Positions 8,922 to 17,864 of a DNA stretch of 64,000 nt are shown piece after piece. Made by a program: the position numbers and the translations under genes. How positions within the stretch are numbered: the stretch's first letter is position 1; each line of letters starts with the position of its first letter. Below the pieces are notes generated by a model. That model searched no databases. It had not been told where the DNA came from and saw only the letters and a list, made by a program, of their open reading frames with translations. The stretch is taken from positions 1,510,624 to 1,574,623 of the forward strand of contig NZ_JAENHL010000008.1 of assembly GCF_016595235.1 (NCBI RefSeq). Direction: 5' to 3'. The DNA is from Taklimakanibacter albus (GTDB lineage: Bacteria; Pseudomonadota; Alphaproteobacteria; Rhizobiales; Aestuariivirgaceae).

Positions 8922-9976
8922 TCGACGCGCGCCTCACTGCCGGCGTCGAACAGATGGATGCGATCGGGCTCAGGTGAAAGCCCGATCATCTGGCCGGGAC
9001 GCGGCAGATCGCGACCCATATAAGCAGCGCAAACCGGCGTCGTGCCGATATGGGCATAGATGTAGGTGACCGCGCCGGTGGGCTCGGCCACCTCGACCTT
9101 GGCTGGAATGCCCTGGCCTTCTGCCACGACGGCGAGATGCTCGGGGCGGATCCCGAAGACGACCGGACGACCCATTTCTGTCGCGAGGCTCGGTGGAAGC
9201 GGCAATCTCACGCCCTCGGCATCGACATGATCACTCTTCGCAGTCCCCTTGATGAAGTTCATCGTCGGCGAGCCGATGAAGCCGGCGACGAAGAGATTCA
9301 CCGGCCGGTCGTAGAGCTCGAGCGGCCGGCCGATCTGCTCGATACGCCCGTCATGCATGACCACGACACGGTCGGCCATGGTCATCGCTTCGAGCTGGTC
9401 GTGCGTGACATAGACCGAGGTAGTCCCGAGCCGTTGATGCAGCGCGCGGATCTCGCTGCGCATCACGACACGCAGTTTGGCGTCGAGATTGGAGAGCGGC
9501 TCGTCGAACAGGAACACTTTCGGCTTGCGCACGATGGCGCGGCCCATGGCGACGCGCTGGCGCTGGCCGCCCGAAAGCTGGCGCGGAAATCGCTCGAGCA
9601 GGCTGTCGAGCGCCAATATGCCGGCGGCGGCGTCGACTTCCTGCTTGATCCGCGGCTTGTCCACACCGCGCATGCGCAGGCTGAAGGACATGTTGTCCTT
9701 GACCTTCATCTGCGGATAAAGCGCATAGGACTGGAACACCATGGCGATGTCGCGGTCCTTGGGCTCGACCTCATTCACCACCGCGCCATCGATGGAGATG
9801 GTGCCCTCGCTCACTTCCTCGAGCCCGGCGATCATGCGCAGCAAGGTCGACTTGCCGCAGCCCGACGGCCCGACCAGCACGATGAACTCGCCATCGGCAA
9901 TGGCGATGTCGACGCCCTTGAGCACACGCACCGGCCCGTAATTCTTGGCGATGGCTGAGATGTCGACACTGGCCAT
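8909..9976 (-). CDS. ABC transporter ATP-binding protein, UgpC/MalK type
   Basis: Sugar-type importer ATPase, 355 aa. Walker A GPSGCGKS at 36-43, signature LSGGQ at 134-138, Walker B FLFDE at 155-159, His near 192, then a C-terminal MalK-like regulatory region. It is the last gene of the minus-strand operon starting at 16392 and serves the permeases at 13248-14944. As the only MalK-type ATPase in the window it might also energise the ATPase-less importer at 35944-38941. Its 3' end overlaps the convergent TPP-enzyme gene by 13 bp. Confidence 0.92.
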   Translation of the reverse strand: MASVDISAIAKNYGPVRVLKGVDIAIADGEFIVLVGPSGCGKSTLLRMIAGLEEVSEGTISIDGAVVNEVEPKDRDIAMVFQSYALYPQMKVKDNMSFSLRMRGVDKPRIKQEVDAAAGILALDSLLERFPRQLSGGQRQRVAMGRAIVRKPKVFLFDEPLSNLDAKLRVVMRSEIRALHQRLGTTSVYVTHDQLEAMTMADRVVVMHDGRIEQIGRPLELYDRPVNLFVAGFIGSPTMNFIKGTAKSDHVDAEGVRLPLPPSLATEMGRPVVFGIRPEHLAVVAEGQGIPAKVEVAEPTGAVTYIYAHIGTTPVCAAYMGRDLPRPGQMIGLSPEPDRIHLFDAGSEARVDQAR

Positions 9977-9988
9977 GGGAGTTTCCCT

Positions 9989-12160
9989 TCAAGGCATCGC
10001 GAATGGCGCGGGCGCGATGAAACGCTCGAGCACATTGCGGGTGATGCGCGAAATATTATTGTCGTAGCCGTCATGCGCCAGGCTTCCGGCCCAACCGATC
10101 GAGCCGGTCGAAAAGACGGCGCCGCCGTTCAGCGTCTCGAAGAAGACCATGTCGGCACGCACCAGAGGCGATTCGATGCCGTCCATGCCGGGATGATTGG
10201 CGCCGACCTCGCCCTGCGCCACGACATAGACATTGCTGTGGCCTTCGGAGCTCGCCAGACGCAGCGCATGCGCCGGCGTGCCGACCTTCGGATTCACTAT
10301 ATCGAGCTCGAGCGCCGCAGCGCCGCCGAAGACGCCGAAATCACCGACGATCTCCTCCGCGACGCCCGCGAAGATGAACTGCGCACGGGGATCATGGCTC
10401 GCCGGCAGGCGGCGATAGAAGGAGCCGCTGTCGAAGCCTTCGGAGATGAAACCGACACCGACAAGGCGCTGCGGCGCATAGCCCGAATGGCGCCACATGC
10501 CGCTCGGCTCGCCGGTGGTGGCGAGCCCCGTCTCACCGGGTTCCGACGTCCACATACGGGTGCCCGCCTCGCCGCGGCGCATCTCCATGGCGCCCGGCAA
10601 TTCCTCGTGAAAGGCGACGCGCCAATAGAAACCATTGCCGCCCAGATACATCAGCCGTCCGCCCGCATCGAGATAGGACGCGACGCCTTTCAGCATGGCG
10701 GTCGAGAAATATTCGGGATGGGTGCCGGTGATGACGCAGGAATAATTTTCGAGGAGCGCCAGGCCTTCCTTGTGCAAGGTCTCATCGTCGATGACGTCAT
10801 AGGCCTGGCCGATCGCCTCCAGCCAGTCGGTGATATGGAGGTCCGCATTGAGCGACCACAGCGCGCGCTTGGGCCTGATATTGAGGATCGGGCGCAAGCG
10901 CGAACTCCAGCAGGAGCCGCTGCCGTCGCGGTGATGATCATAGGTCGACAGGCCGAAATCGCGCCGCTGCATCAGGAAGAGATCGGCCGGGCTCAGAACC
11001 GCCAGACCGTGGCAGCGTTCGGCGACCGGGTCTTCATAATGGTCATGGCTGTTGGCATAAGCAAGATAAGTGGCGCTCGACGCCAGGAATGCGACGGGCG
11101 CCCGCGCCACGCCTTTAGGCGGCAGCACGAAGAAGGGCACATAGTCCTCACCCGCTCCAGCGCGCAGGCGGGCCGCATAGATGCCGCTCTTCAGAGTCTG
11201 TGGAATGGTCCAGGTGAAATCTGTATCCCAGGCACAATCATAAAGATCGTCCTCATGAAAATGGATCGCCGCATATTCTTGCGGCCTCTGGCGCCAATTC
11301 ATCACTTCGGCCGTCCAGTTATGGCCGGTCATCGCGCGGGTCGGCAGATTGATGCAAACGCCGTCGAGCCTGTGTGGGCCGGTATCGCGAATGGCGATGC
11401 CGGAAATGTCCTGGGCGAAATCCCACCGCGCGACGACACGACCCTCATCGTCGCGCAGCTCCGGCGCTTCGATCTTGCCGTTAAAGTGACCGGCGCCGCG
11501 CCAGCCTCGTCTTGCGTCGCGGACGACATGCGCCGCGATGGTGAAAGGGGTGTCCTCTGTCACAGCGACGAAGGGCGCTGTGGCGTCGCACGCAACGGCT
11601 GGACGATCACCCCAGCGTTCCTCGAGCGGCACACAGAGAAGCCGGGCTTCGGATGTCTTCGACTCTACACGCGCGGTCACCCGGTACCAGCGCCGCGCGG
11701 TGACCGGAGTCGGAAAAGCCAACCGCCAGACTTTTCCGTCGGCACCGAGCCGCAAACAAGGCTTGCCATCACTGTTGATGGTCAAGGCGTAGCCCATTCC
11801 CGTCTCGCTATCACCCGACCATCTTCCCATCACCGTCTGCTCGCCGACGCCCGGCAAGGTCGGCCAGATGAGGCAGCTGAGCTCGAAGCCTGCAAGTGCA
11901 TTGAAAGCGGCGGCCGGCGGGATACTGACATAGGAGCCGCAATCGATCTCCTGCTTGCGGCCCTGATAATCGCCATTCACCACGGCGTCGACGACAAGCT
12001 CTTCCTGGAAGCCGGGTCCGTCCGGCCGGTCGTCGCCGCAGCGCAGCCGCACGATGTCGGCACGATAAAAGCCGTCGCCCGTCTCGCGGCTGACCTTGAA
12101 TTCGATGGTCTCGCCGGGACGTACCGCCAGGCGGTCGGTATAGCCGAGGATTTCGATCAT
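9989..12160 (-). CDS. N,N-dimethylformamidase large (beta) subunit-like protein, copy 1
   Basis: Large 723-aa cytoplasmic protein resembling the catalytic subunit of N,N-dimethylformamidase, an iron amidohydrolase that releases dimethylamine and formate. A concanavalin/LamG-like region lies near 90-280 and a glutamine-amidotransferase-like fold follows. Shared with copy 2 at 25593-27782 are YLAYAN, the DGSG segment, TGTHPEY (His481-Tyr484), and MYLGGNGFYWR. The characterised enzyme binds iron with two Tyr and one carboxylate; which residues do so here needs alignment. The ATG directly follows the stop of the small-subunit gene. Substrate is unlikely to be settled by name: many homologues occur in bacteria that never meet dimethylformamide. 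Confidence 0.78.
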   Translation of the reverse strand: MIEILGYTDRLAVRPGETIEFKVSRETGDGFYRADIVRLRCGDDRPDGPGFQEELVVDAVVNGDYQGRKQEIDCGSYVSIPPAAAFNALAGFELSCLIWPTLPGVGEQTVMGRWSGDSETGMGYALTINSDGKPCLRLGADGKVWRLAFPTPVTARRWYRVTARVESKTSEARLLCVPLEERWGDRPAVACDATAPFVAVTEDTPFTIAAHVVRDARRGWRGAGHFNGKIEAPELRDDEGRVVARWDFAQDISGIAIRDTGPHRLDGVCINLPTRAMTGHNWTAEVMNWRQRPQEYAAIHFHEDDLYDCAWDTDFTWTIPQTLKSGIYAARLRAGAGEDYVPFFVLPPKGVARAPVAFLASSATYLAYANSHDHYEDPVAERCHGLAVLSPADLFLMQRRDFGLSTYDHHRDGSGSCWSSRLRPILNIRPKRALWSLNADLHITDWLEAIGQAYDVIDDETLHKEGLALLENYSCVITGTHPEYFSTAMLKGVASYLDAGGRLMYLGGNGFYWRVAFHEELPGAMEMRRGEAGTRMWTSEPGETGLATTGEPSGMWRHSGYAPQRLVGVGFISEGFDSGSFYRRLPASHDPRAQFIFAGVAEEIVGDFGVFGGAAALELDIVNPKVGTPAHALRLASSEGHSNVYVVAQGEVGANHPGMDGIESPLVRADMVFFETLNGGAVFSTGSIGWAGSLAHDGYDNNISRITRNVLERFIAPAPFAMP

Positions 12161-12463
12161 CTAGTCGATCTCCAAAGCCTGGCCGGTATGGCGGCGCCAG
12201 CGCAATTTGAAGATGTCCCATTCGGCGTCTTCGAGCGAGCCATAGACGGGGCCCAAGAGATCGACCGGCTCGCGACTTGTCGCCCTGAAACGGGCCAGCG
12301 CCCATTCCTGATGCGGTTTGGTGCAGACGACGCAGAAATTATGGGCTACCGGGTCGGAGCGGAAAAAATTGAGGATGCGCTGCAACTCGTCGCTGTGACG
12401 GCCAAAGGGCTTCGCCCTGAATTCGCGGGCGAGATCGATGCGGCTCGGATCCACCTTGAACAT
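12161..12463 (-). CDS. N,N-dimethylformamidase small (alpha) subunit-like protein, copy 1
   Basis: Short 100-aa protein directly upstream of the large subunit (TAG then ATG). It shares a pattern with the 109-aa protein at 27787-28116: AREF-x3-PFG near the N-terminus, LQR-x-LN, then P-x3-W-x-LAR and a C-terminal AE-x-D-x-F-x2-RWR. The dimethylformamidase alpha subunit is also a small helical protein encoded immediately before the beta subunit, so order and size agree. It probably caps or stabilises the large subunit. Confidence 0.7.
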   Translation of the reverse strand: MFKVDPSRIDLAREFRAKPFGRHSDELQRILNFFRSDPVAHNFCVVCTKPHQEWALARFRATSREPVDLLGPVYGSLEDAEWDIFKLRWRRHTGQALEID

Positions 12464-12468
12464 CGAGC

Positions 12469-13236
12469 CTACCAGACCGTATAGCCGCCATCGATGAGAT
12501 AGACGGCGCCGGTGATGTAGCTCGCGGCATCGGAAGCGAGGAAGGCGGCCAAGGGCGCTACTTCTTCCGGCTTACCGAAGCGGTTCATCGGCGTCATGCT
12601 CATCCAGAACTTGATCCATTCGGCCTGGCCCTTGCCGGCATCGGTGAGCGCGGTGTCGATATAGCCGGGCGCGATCGCGTTGACGCGGATATTATGCGGC
12701 GCCCATTCGACGGCGAGCGACTTGGTCAGCTGCGATACGCCGGCCTTCGAGGCGTTGTAAGCGGGCTGTACCTGCGGGCGGTCGACGATGACGGCGCTGT
12801 TCGACGACATATTGACGATGACGCCCTTGTTCTGCGCCACCATCAGCCGGCCGAACTCGCGGCAGCAGCGGAACACGCCATTGAGATTGACCTCGATCAC
12901 CTCGAGCCAGTCGGCATCCGAAGTTTCAAGCGTCGCGGCATTCTTGACGATGCCGGCATTGTTGACCGCGATGTCGAGGCGGCCATGGCGTTCCTTGATA
13001 TAGTCGGCGGCGGCAATCACCGATTTCGTATCGCGTACATCCATCTGGCGGAACTCGGCCTTGCCGCCGGCAGCGATAATATCACGCGCCGTCGCCTCGC
13101 CCGTCTTCGGCGACAGCTCGGCGACGACCACCGTGGCACCGAGCGAGGCCAGCGCCTTGGCGATCTCCTTGCCCATGCCCTGGCCCGCGCCCGTCACCAC
13201 GGCGATGCGACCATCCATTTTCAACAAATCAAGCAT
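12469..13236 (-). CDS. Short-chain dehydrogenase/reductase
   Basis: NAD(P)-dependent oxidoreductase, 255 aa from the ATG at 13236, which has GGGAG five bases upstream. An ATG at 13248 that overlaps the permease stop (TGATG) is the alternative. Cofactor motif [12 protein letters not shown] near residue 12, NNAG near 90, catalytic Tyr-x3-Lys in YNASKAG, and the C-terminal SDR pattern ending [13 protein letters not shown]. It lies between the permease and the dimethylformamidase-like genes, so it probably acts on the imported compound before or after amide cleavage. Confidence 0.9.
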   Translation of the reverse strand: MLDLLKMDGRIAVVTGAGQGMGKEIAKALASLGATVVVAELSPKTGEATARDIIAAGGKAEFRQMDVRDTKSVIAAADYIKERHGRLDIAVNNAGIVKNAATLETSDADWLEVIEVNLNGVFRCCREFGRLMVAQNKGVIVNMSSNSAVIVDRPQVQPAYNASKAGVSQLTKSLAVEWAPHNIRVNAIAPGYIDTALTDAGKGQAEWIKFWMSMTPMNRFGKPEEVAPLAAFLASDAASYITGAVYLIDGGYTVW

Positions 13237-13247
13237 GCTGTCTCCCA

Positions 13248-14078
13248 TCAACCTTTGACCGCCCCGAGGGTCAGGCCCTTGACGATGTATTTCTGCGCGA
13301 AGAGGAAAAAGATGAATTGCGGCAACAGCGAAATGATCGCGGCGGCCGCCATGACCGGCCAGTTGAAGGAGCCGTAGCCTTTGAAATTGGCGATGGTGGT
13401 CGCGACCATCGGCGTTTCACTGTAGGTGAGCGCCAGCGGCAGCAGAAGGTTGGTCCAGACCGCAATGAAGGACAACACCGCCGCCGCGACGATACCCGGC
13501 CTGATGGTGGGCACGATGACGAACCACAGGACCTGCCAGAGCGAGGCGCCATCGAGCAGCGCCGCCTCGTCGAGCTCGGGCGGCACTTCCGAGATGAATT
13601 GCCGGGTGAGCCAGGCGCAATATGGAATGTTGAAGATCTGGAAGGCGAGGATGATACCGATCTGCGTGTCGAACAACGCCGTCTTCTGGTAGATCACATA
13701 AAGCGGCAGCATGAACAGGATTTCCGGCAGCATGCGCACCACCATGATGGCGACCTCGAAGGCTGAGAGCCAGCCGCGGCGATAACGCGCCAGGACGTAT
13801 CCTAAGGGAATCGAAAGCGCCAGCGTCAGCGCCACCGAGAAGATCGACACCGATGTCGTGATGAGGAAAGACTTGGCGAAGTCATTGGACTGCCAGGCCT
13901 CGATGAAATTGTGCCATTGCGGTGTGAAGGACCAGACCGGCGGCAGCGCCAGCGCCTCGCGCTGCGTCTTGAGCGCGGTCAGCGCGATCCAGATGACGGG
14001 CGCCAGGAATACGGCGGAAATCAGCGCCAGGGTCGTGAAGGAGGCGATCTGGCCTAAGGTGCGCCGCTTGATCCTCAT
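13248..14078 (-). CDS. ABC transporter permease, MalG/UgpE type
   Basis: Second permease of the sugar-type importer, 276 aa from the ATG at 14078, which overlaps the stop of the first permease gene (ATGA). Six hydrophobic segments are visible, starting near residues 13-33. The EAA loop [19 protein letters not shown] lies near 185. The open frame extends far upstream in the same phase, but that part is antisense-like reading of the first permease gene and is not the start. Confidence 0.9.
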   Translation of the reverse strand: MRIKRRTLGQIASFTTLALISAVFLAPVIWIALTALKTQREALALPPVWSFTPQWHNFIEAWQSNDFAKSFLITTSVSIFSVALTLALSIPLGYVLARYRRGWLSAFEVAIMVVRMLPEILFMLPLYVIYQKTALFDTQIGIILAFQIFNIPYCAWLTRQFISEVPPELDEAALLDGASLWQVLWFVIVPTIRPGIVAAAVLSFIAVWTNLLLPLALTYSETPMVATTIANFKGYGSFNWPVMAAAAIISLLPQFIFFLFAQKYIVKGLTLGAVKG

Positions 14079-14944
14079 GCCGGCGCCCTCCGCATGGCGA
14101 GCAGATAGATGCCGGCAACGAGACCGACGAAGATCGCGAAGACCGTGGCAGCAGCCGAGGCATAACCCATATTGTAGGCGCCGCCGATGCCCTGCTTGAA
14201 AATATAGAGCTGCGACACTTCGGTGGCGCGCAAGGGGCCGCCTTTGGTGATGGCCCAGGCGAGCGCAAAGACGCGAAGTGCGTCGATGGTGCGGAAGACG
14301 AGCGCCACCAGGATGAAGGGTTTCAAAGCCGGCAAGGTGATGTGGAAGAACATGCGCCAGCCGCTGGCGCCGTCGATCGAGGCCATGTCGATGCGGTCCT
14401 GCGGAATGCTGGTCATGCCGGCGAGCAGGATGAGAATGATATTGCCGGTCTGCCACCAGGTGTCGACGAGCGACAAAGTAATGATGACGAGGTTCGGATT
14501 GCCGATCCAGTTCGGACCCGGCAGCCCGACCACGCTCAAGGCATAGTTGAGTATCCCCAGATTGGGATCGAGGATGGTCGAGAAGATGACGGCCGCAACG
14601 ATATCCGACACCATCAGCGGAAAGACCACAGCCGAGCGGAAGAACCACGATGCCCGCATATTATTGTGCAGCAGGATGGCGATGCCGAGGCCGAGAATGA
14701 GCTGCAGTGTCACGGCAATCGCCGTGAAAGTGATGGTGACCTTGATCGAATTCCAGAAGGCCTTGTTGGCGAAGACCTGGGCGTAGTTGTCGAGGCCGAT
14801 GAAGCTCCAGCTCTCGGCTTGGCCCAGCGCCCAGTTCCATTGATGAAGGCCCGCCCACAGGCCGAAGCCCACGGGATAGGCGGCGATCAGAAAGAGGACG
14901 GCGGCCGCGGGCAGCAGGAAAAGAATGGGGATGCGGCGCTTCAT
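14075..14944 (-). CDS. ABC transporter permease, MalF/UgpA type
   Basis: First permease of the importer, 289 aa, beginning MKRRIPILFLLPAAAVLFL (first helix) with five further hydrophobic segments. The cytoplasmic EAA loop reads DMASIDGASGWRMFFHITLP. The gene follows the binding-protein gene after 77 bp and overlaps the next permease by 4 bp. Typical for carbohydrate ABC importers of the CUT1 group. Confidence 0.9.
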   Translation of the reverse strand: MKRRIPILFLLPAAAVLFLIAAYPVGFGLWAGLHQWNWALGQAESWSFIGLDNYAQVFANKAFWNSIKVTITFTAIAVTLQLILGLGIAILLHNNMRASWFFRSAVVFPLMVSDIVAAVIFSTILDPNLGILNYALSVVGLPGPNWIGNPNLVIITLSLVDTWWQTGNIILILLAGMTSIPQDRIDMASIDGASGWRMFFHITLPALKPFILVALVFRTIDALRVFALAWAITKGGPLRATEVSQLYIFKQGIGGAYNMGYASAAATVFAIFVGLVAGIYLLAMRRAPA

Positions 14945-15021
14945 GCCTGCCTGGAAAAAGAAAGGCTTCTAAAAAAGAGGGGAAGGGCGGGCGGACCACT
15001 GATCCGCCGCGCCCAGCTTGT

Positions 15022-16392
15022 TCACGGCTTGTAGAGCCCGGCCTGGGTGACGACCTCGGTCGCCTTATCCTGCAGCTCCTGCATCGCGTCATCCACCGGC
15101 GTGCCCTGATAGATCGCATGCAGCGCGTCGAGCATGCCCTGCACCACCTGGTCGGCAGAGGCGAGATACATGATCGAGGGCTGGGCCACTTTCAGGGAGT
15201 CGCCCACCGCGGCGCCGAAGCCCTCGGGCAGCTTCTTCTGATAGTCAGGATCGGCCCAGGTCGACTGGCGCGCCGAGGCCATGGTCTTCTCGCCGACGCG
15301 TGCGGCGATATAGGGGCTCGTCGCCCATTGGACGAACAGCCAGGCGGCATCCTTTTTCTCGGAGCGTTCCGGAATGCTCAGGCCCCAGGACCACATGGCA
15401 GTGCGGGCGCCATCGGCGGAACCCGCCGGCAGAGCCTTGAAACCAACCTTGTCGGCGACCGTCGACTGCTTGGGATCGAGGAAGATCGAGGCGAAGAGGC
15501 TCGCATCGGGTCCGAAAGTGGCGGCCTTGCCTTGCGCGAATTGCGTAGTGGCTTCGTACCAGTCGAAGGAGGTGACGCCTGGCGCCGACATCTTCATCAG
15601 TTCGGCCCAGTCAGCGAAGCCATCCTTCACCTTGGGATCAGTGAAGCGCGGCGCCCATTTGTCGTCGAAATAGACGAAGCGGTCCTTAGGGTATGGCGCA
15701 TTGCCCCAGCTGTTGGCGACCACGGCATTGAGCTCGTCCAGGATGCCGAGCCCGCCGCCGCGCAACGAGGCCGGATAGGTGCCTTCCGGCAGCTTGAGCT
15801 TGCGCAGAGCCTCCAGCCACTGGTCCATCGTGGTGAGGCTGGCGACGTCGATATTGTTCTCCTGGAAGAGGTCCTTGCGGTAGAAGAACATGTAGACTTC
15901 GGTCGACATCGGCACGCCATACATGTCGGGGCTCGACGGGTCCGGCAGATGGAAGGCCGAGGCCGCGGCGGGCGAGAAGTCCTCATACTGGTACCAGGCC
16001 TTGTCGGTCAGCTTGGGATTATCGAACGCGTCGTTGAGCTTGGCCAGCCACTTGTTCTGATAGGCGGTGTAGCCATTGAGGCCCATCGACAGGAAGAAGA
16101 CGTCGAAAGGCGGCTTGGTGGAGGCGAGGCCGAGCTGGGATTTGTCCCAATAAGCGTCCTCGGCGACGGTGGTGAGGTTGAGCTTGATACCAGAGAGCTT
16201 CTCGAATTCCGGCAGGAAGGGCTCGATCGCCTCGGTCCACGGATGCTTCACAAGGAAGAGCTCGATCGATTGGCCTTTGAATTGCTGCCAGTCGATCTTG
16301 GCTTTTTCAGGCGGTTCGGCGGCGAGCGCCTGGCTGAACGCCAGCAGCACCAGCGCGCAAAGTCCGGCGAGGACCAATCGCAGTTTCTCCAT
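15022..16392 (-). CDS. ABC transporter extracellular binding protein, sugar (CUT1) type
   Basis: Periplasmic binding protein of 456 aa and first gene of the operon. The ATG at 16392 is chosen because AGGA precedes it by seven bases and it opens a signal peptide (MEKLRLVLAGLCALVLLAFS, cleaved after ALA). The mature protein belongs to extracellular solute-binding family 1. Family members bind sugars, but company with a dimethylformamidase-like amidohydrolase and an SDR suggests a sugar amide, amino sugar or other polar amide. Ligand not predictable here. Confidence 0.88.
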   Translation of the reverse strand: MEKLRLVLAGLCALVLLAFSQALAAEPPEKAKIDWQQFKGQSIELFLVKHPWTEAIEPFLPEFEKLSGIKLNLTTVAEDAYWDKSQLGLASTKPPFDVFFLSMGLNGYTAYQNKWLAKLNDAFDNPKLTDKAWYQYEDFSPAAASAFHLPDPSSPDMYGVPMSTEVYMFFYRKDLFQENNIDVASLTTMDQWLEALRKLKLPEGTYPASLRGGGLGILDELNAVVANSWGNAPYPKDRFVYFDDKWAPRFTDPKVKDGFADWAELMKMSAPGVTSFDWYEATTQFAQGKAATFGPDASLFASIFLDPKQSTVADKVGFKALPAGSADGARTAMWSWGLSIPERSEKKDAAWLFVQWATSPYIAARVGEKTMASARQSTWADPDYQKKLPEGFGAAVGDSLKVAQPSIMYLASADQVVQGMLDALHAIYQGTPVDDAMQELQDKATEVVTQAGLYKP

Positions 16393-16434
16393 GGGCATTT
16401 CCTCGTTATTATTCAGTGTATGAGTACTATGTAT

Positions 16435-16448
16435 GTTATCATGATGAC
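16435..16448. promoter_or_regulatory. Palindrome upstream of the ABC/dimethylformamidase-like operon
   Basis: GTTATCATGATGAC is a 14-bp near-perfect palindrome (core ATCATGAT) 43 bp before the binding-protein ATG. On the minus strand a TTGCCT hexamer lies just upstream as a possible -35. It may be an operator, but no regulator gene adjoins this operon, so the cognate protein is unknown. The rest of 16393-16607 shows nothing I recognise. Confidence 0.3.
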
Positions 16449-16607
16449 TTAAGGCAAGCGCCAAATCAACCCGCGTGGGACGCAGGGTCGCCATCCGGTA
16501 ATGCGCGGGAGCGCGTGCTGGCGGGGCCGCTGCGGGCGGCCTGATATATCATCAATCAGGGGAGACCGCAGCGGTCGAGAGATCGCAGAGAAGACTTGGA
16601 TCAACCG

Positions 16608-17087
16608 TCAGTGGAGCTGGGATCTGGCGATCCGCATCGTCGGCATCACATCATCGCAGCAGATGCAGCTGACATACTGTCCCAGGCGCGCATTGAATTC
16701 ATACCGCACCTTCGTGTCATCGGCCGTGACGATGAGCACGCGGTGGCCGGCAATCACTTCGTCGGTGACTTCCAGCACCTGCCCATAGAGGCTGCCGCCC
16801 CAGCGTGCCCCGTCCTTGCCGCGCATGACGATCTCGAAGAAGGGATAGTCCTCGCGCATCTTGAAGATGATGGCGTGACGGCTTTCATCGCCTTCGGGCG
16901 ACACCCCTTCGCCCAGCCAGACGGTCGATATCTTGGCCCCGAGAACGGCGCCGATCGGATAGAACGGGCAGCCATCATGAAGCGAAAATTCCGCGATGAC
17001 GAAACCCACCGCGTCTTCCATCTCGAACGGCCGCGCCTCACTGCCGAACGCCGCATAGTCCCTCTCGAACTGCACTTGTGTCGCCAT
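16608..17087 (-). CDS. Hypothetical protein
   Basis: Unrecognised 159-aa soluble protein. The ATG at 17087 is supported by AGGAG eight bases upstream. No signal peptide or membrane helix is seen. The C-terminal third has a CICCDD cluster close to the end (about residues 142-147), which could be a metal or redox site. It stands between a LysE exporter gene (same strand, 119 bp away) and the ABC operon promoter. Base composition resembles the neighbours. No function can be assigned. Confidence 0.6.
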   Translation of the reverse strand: MATQVQFERDYAAFGSEARPFEMEDAVGFVIAEFSLHDGCPFYPIGAVLGAKISTVWLGEGVSPEGDESRHAIIFKMREDYPFFEIVMRGKDGARWGGSLYGQVLEVTDEVIAGHRVLIVTADDTKVRYEFNARLGQYVSCICCDDVMPTMRIARSQLH

Positions 17088-17163
17088 TGCAATCTCCTGT
17101 CGGCCTTCCGGCCGCCCCCCAAGCCCTCTGCCATCAAGGTGCGTGAATCGAGCGCCAGTCAGC

Positions 17164-17181
17164 ACCCCCCATTTGGGGGGT
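17164..17181 (-). terminator. GC-rich stem-loop after the lysE-like gene
   Basis: ACCCCCC and GGGGGGT form a perfect 7-bp stem with an ATTT loop, 25 bp beyond the stop of the LysE-family gene. No U-tract follows, so Rho-independent termination is possible but weakly supported. Confidence 0.35.
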
Positions 17182-17206
17182 AGCGCCACGCCAACAGATG
17201 CATGAC

Positions 17207-17815
17207 CTAAAGGAACCCGATCAGGACGATCAGAATTAAGAGACAGGCAAGGCCGATATTCAGTATCCGCGCCGCCAGGGGATGGCTGAGGATGCTGGTG
17301 AGGGACGATCCGGCGAGCGCCCAGAGCGTATGGATGGCGATGATCGCGACAGCGAGAACTACGCATTTGAGCAATGCATCCGGCAGCGGCCGTCCGGCCA
17401 GAAGGGTCGACTGGGCATAGACGGCGCCAATGGCGAGATAGGCCTTGGGATTGGCAACCGCCAGGCTGAGCCCCGCCAACCACCCGGACGCCCTGCCCGC
17501 AGCCGCAGCCGCGGACAAAGGCGGCGCCGTGGCGATGCGCCAGGCGCGGTACAGCATGTAGAGCGTGGCGGCGAGGCTGACGGTGAAGGAAAGCCGCGGC
17601 AGTTCATGAAGAAGAGCGGTGGCGCCCAGGGCGACCGCCAGAAGCACCAGGATAGTGCCGAGATTGATACCGGCCCAATAGCCGAGCGAATGGCGCAAGC
17701 CGAAGGCGGCCGCCGTGGCGGTGATGCTCACGGTGGTCGGCCCCGGACTGGCCATCAGAACCGCGGCAGAGACCAGCAGGGTGACAAGGCCGGAAAGGGA
17801 AAATTCCTGCAGCAC
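17207..17815 (-). CDS. LysE/RhtB family exporter
   Basis: Inner-membrane protein of 202 aa with about six hydrophobic segments and the family hallmark near the N-terminus, LMASPGPTTVS (residues 20-30), plus NPKAYLAIGAVYAQ near 122. The family exports basic or neutral amino acids and homoserine lactones. It starts 49 bp after the end of the HpaI-like aldolase gene on the same strand and may be the last gene of that operon. Substrate unknown. Confidence 0.85.
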   Translation of the reverse strand: MLQEFSLSGLVTLLVSAAVLMASPGPTTVSITATAAAFGLRHSLGYWAGINLGTILVLLAVALGATALLHELPRLSFTVSLAATLYMLYRAWRIATAPPLSAAAAAGRASGWLAGLSLAVANPKAYLAIGAVYAQSTLLAGRPLPDALLKCVVLAVAIIAIHTLWALAGSSLTSILSHPLAARILNIGLACLLILIVLIGFL

Positions 17816-17864
17816 CGGCCCAGGCTAGTCCCGGACGATCGAGGCGGTCTTGAACGATCGTGCG

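Noticed and set aside
10073-12484. Open frame of 803 codons on the plus strand
   Set aside because: Antisense to the dimethylformamidase-like subunits, no domain or ribosome site, shadow composition.
13248-14648. Long minus-strand frame that would fuse onto the MalG-type permease
   Set aside because: Its first 190 residues read the other permease gene in a wrong frame; the ATG at 14078 overlapping the upstream stop is the credible start.
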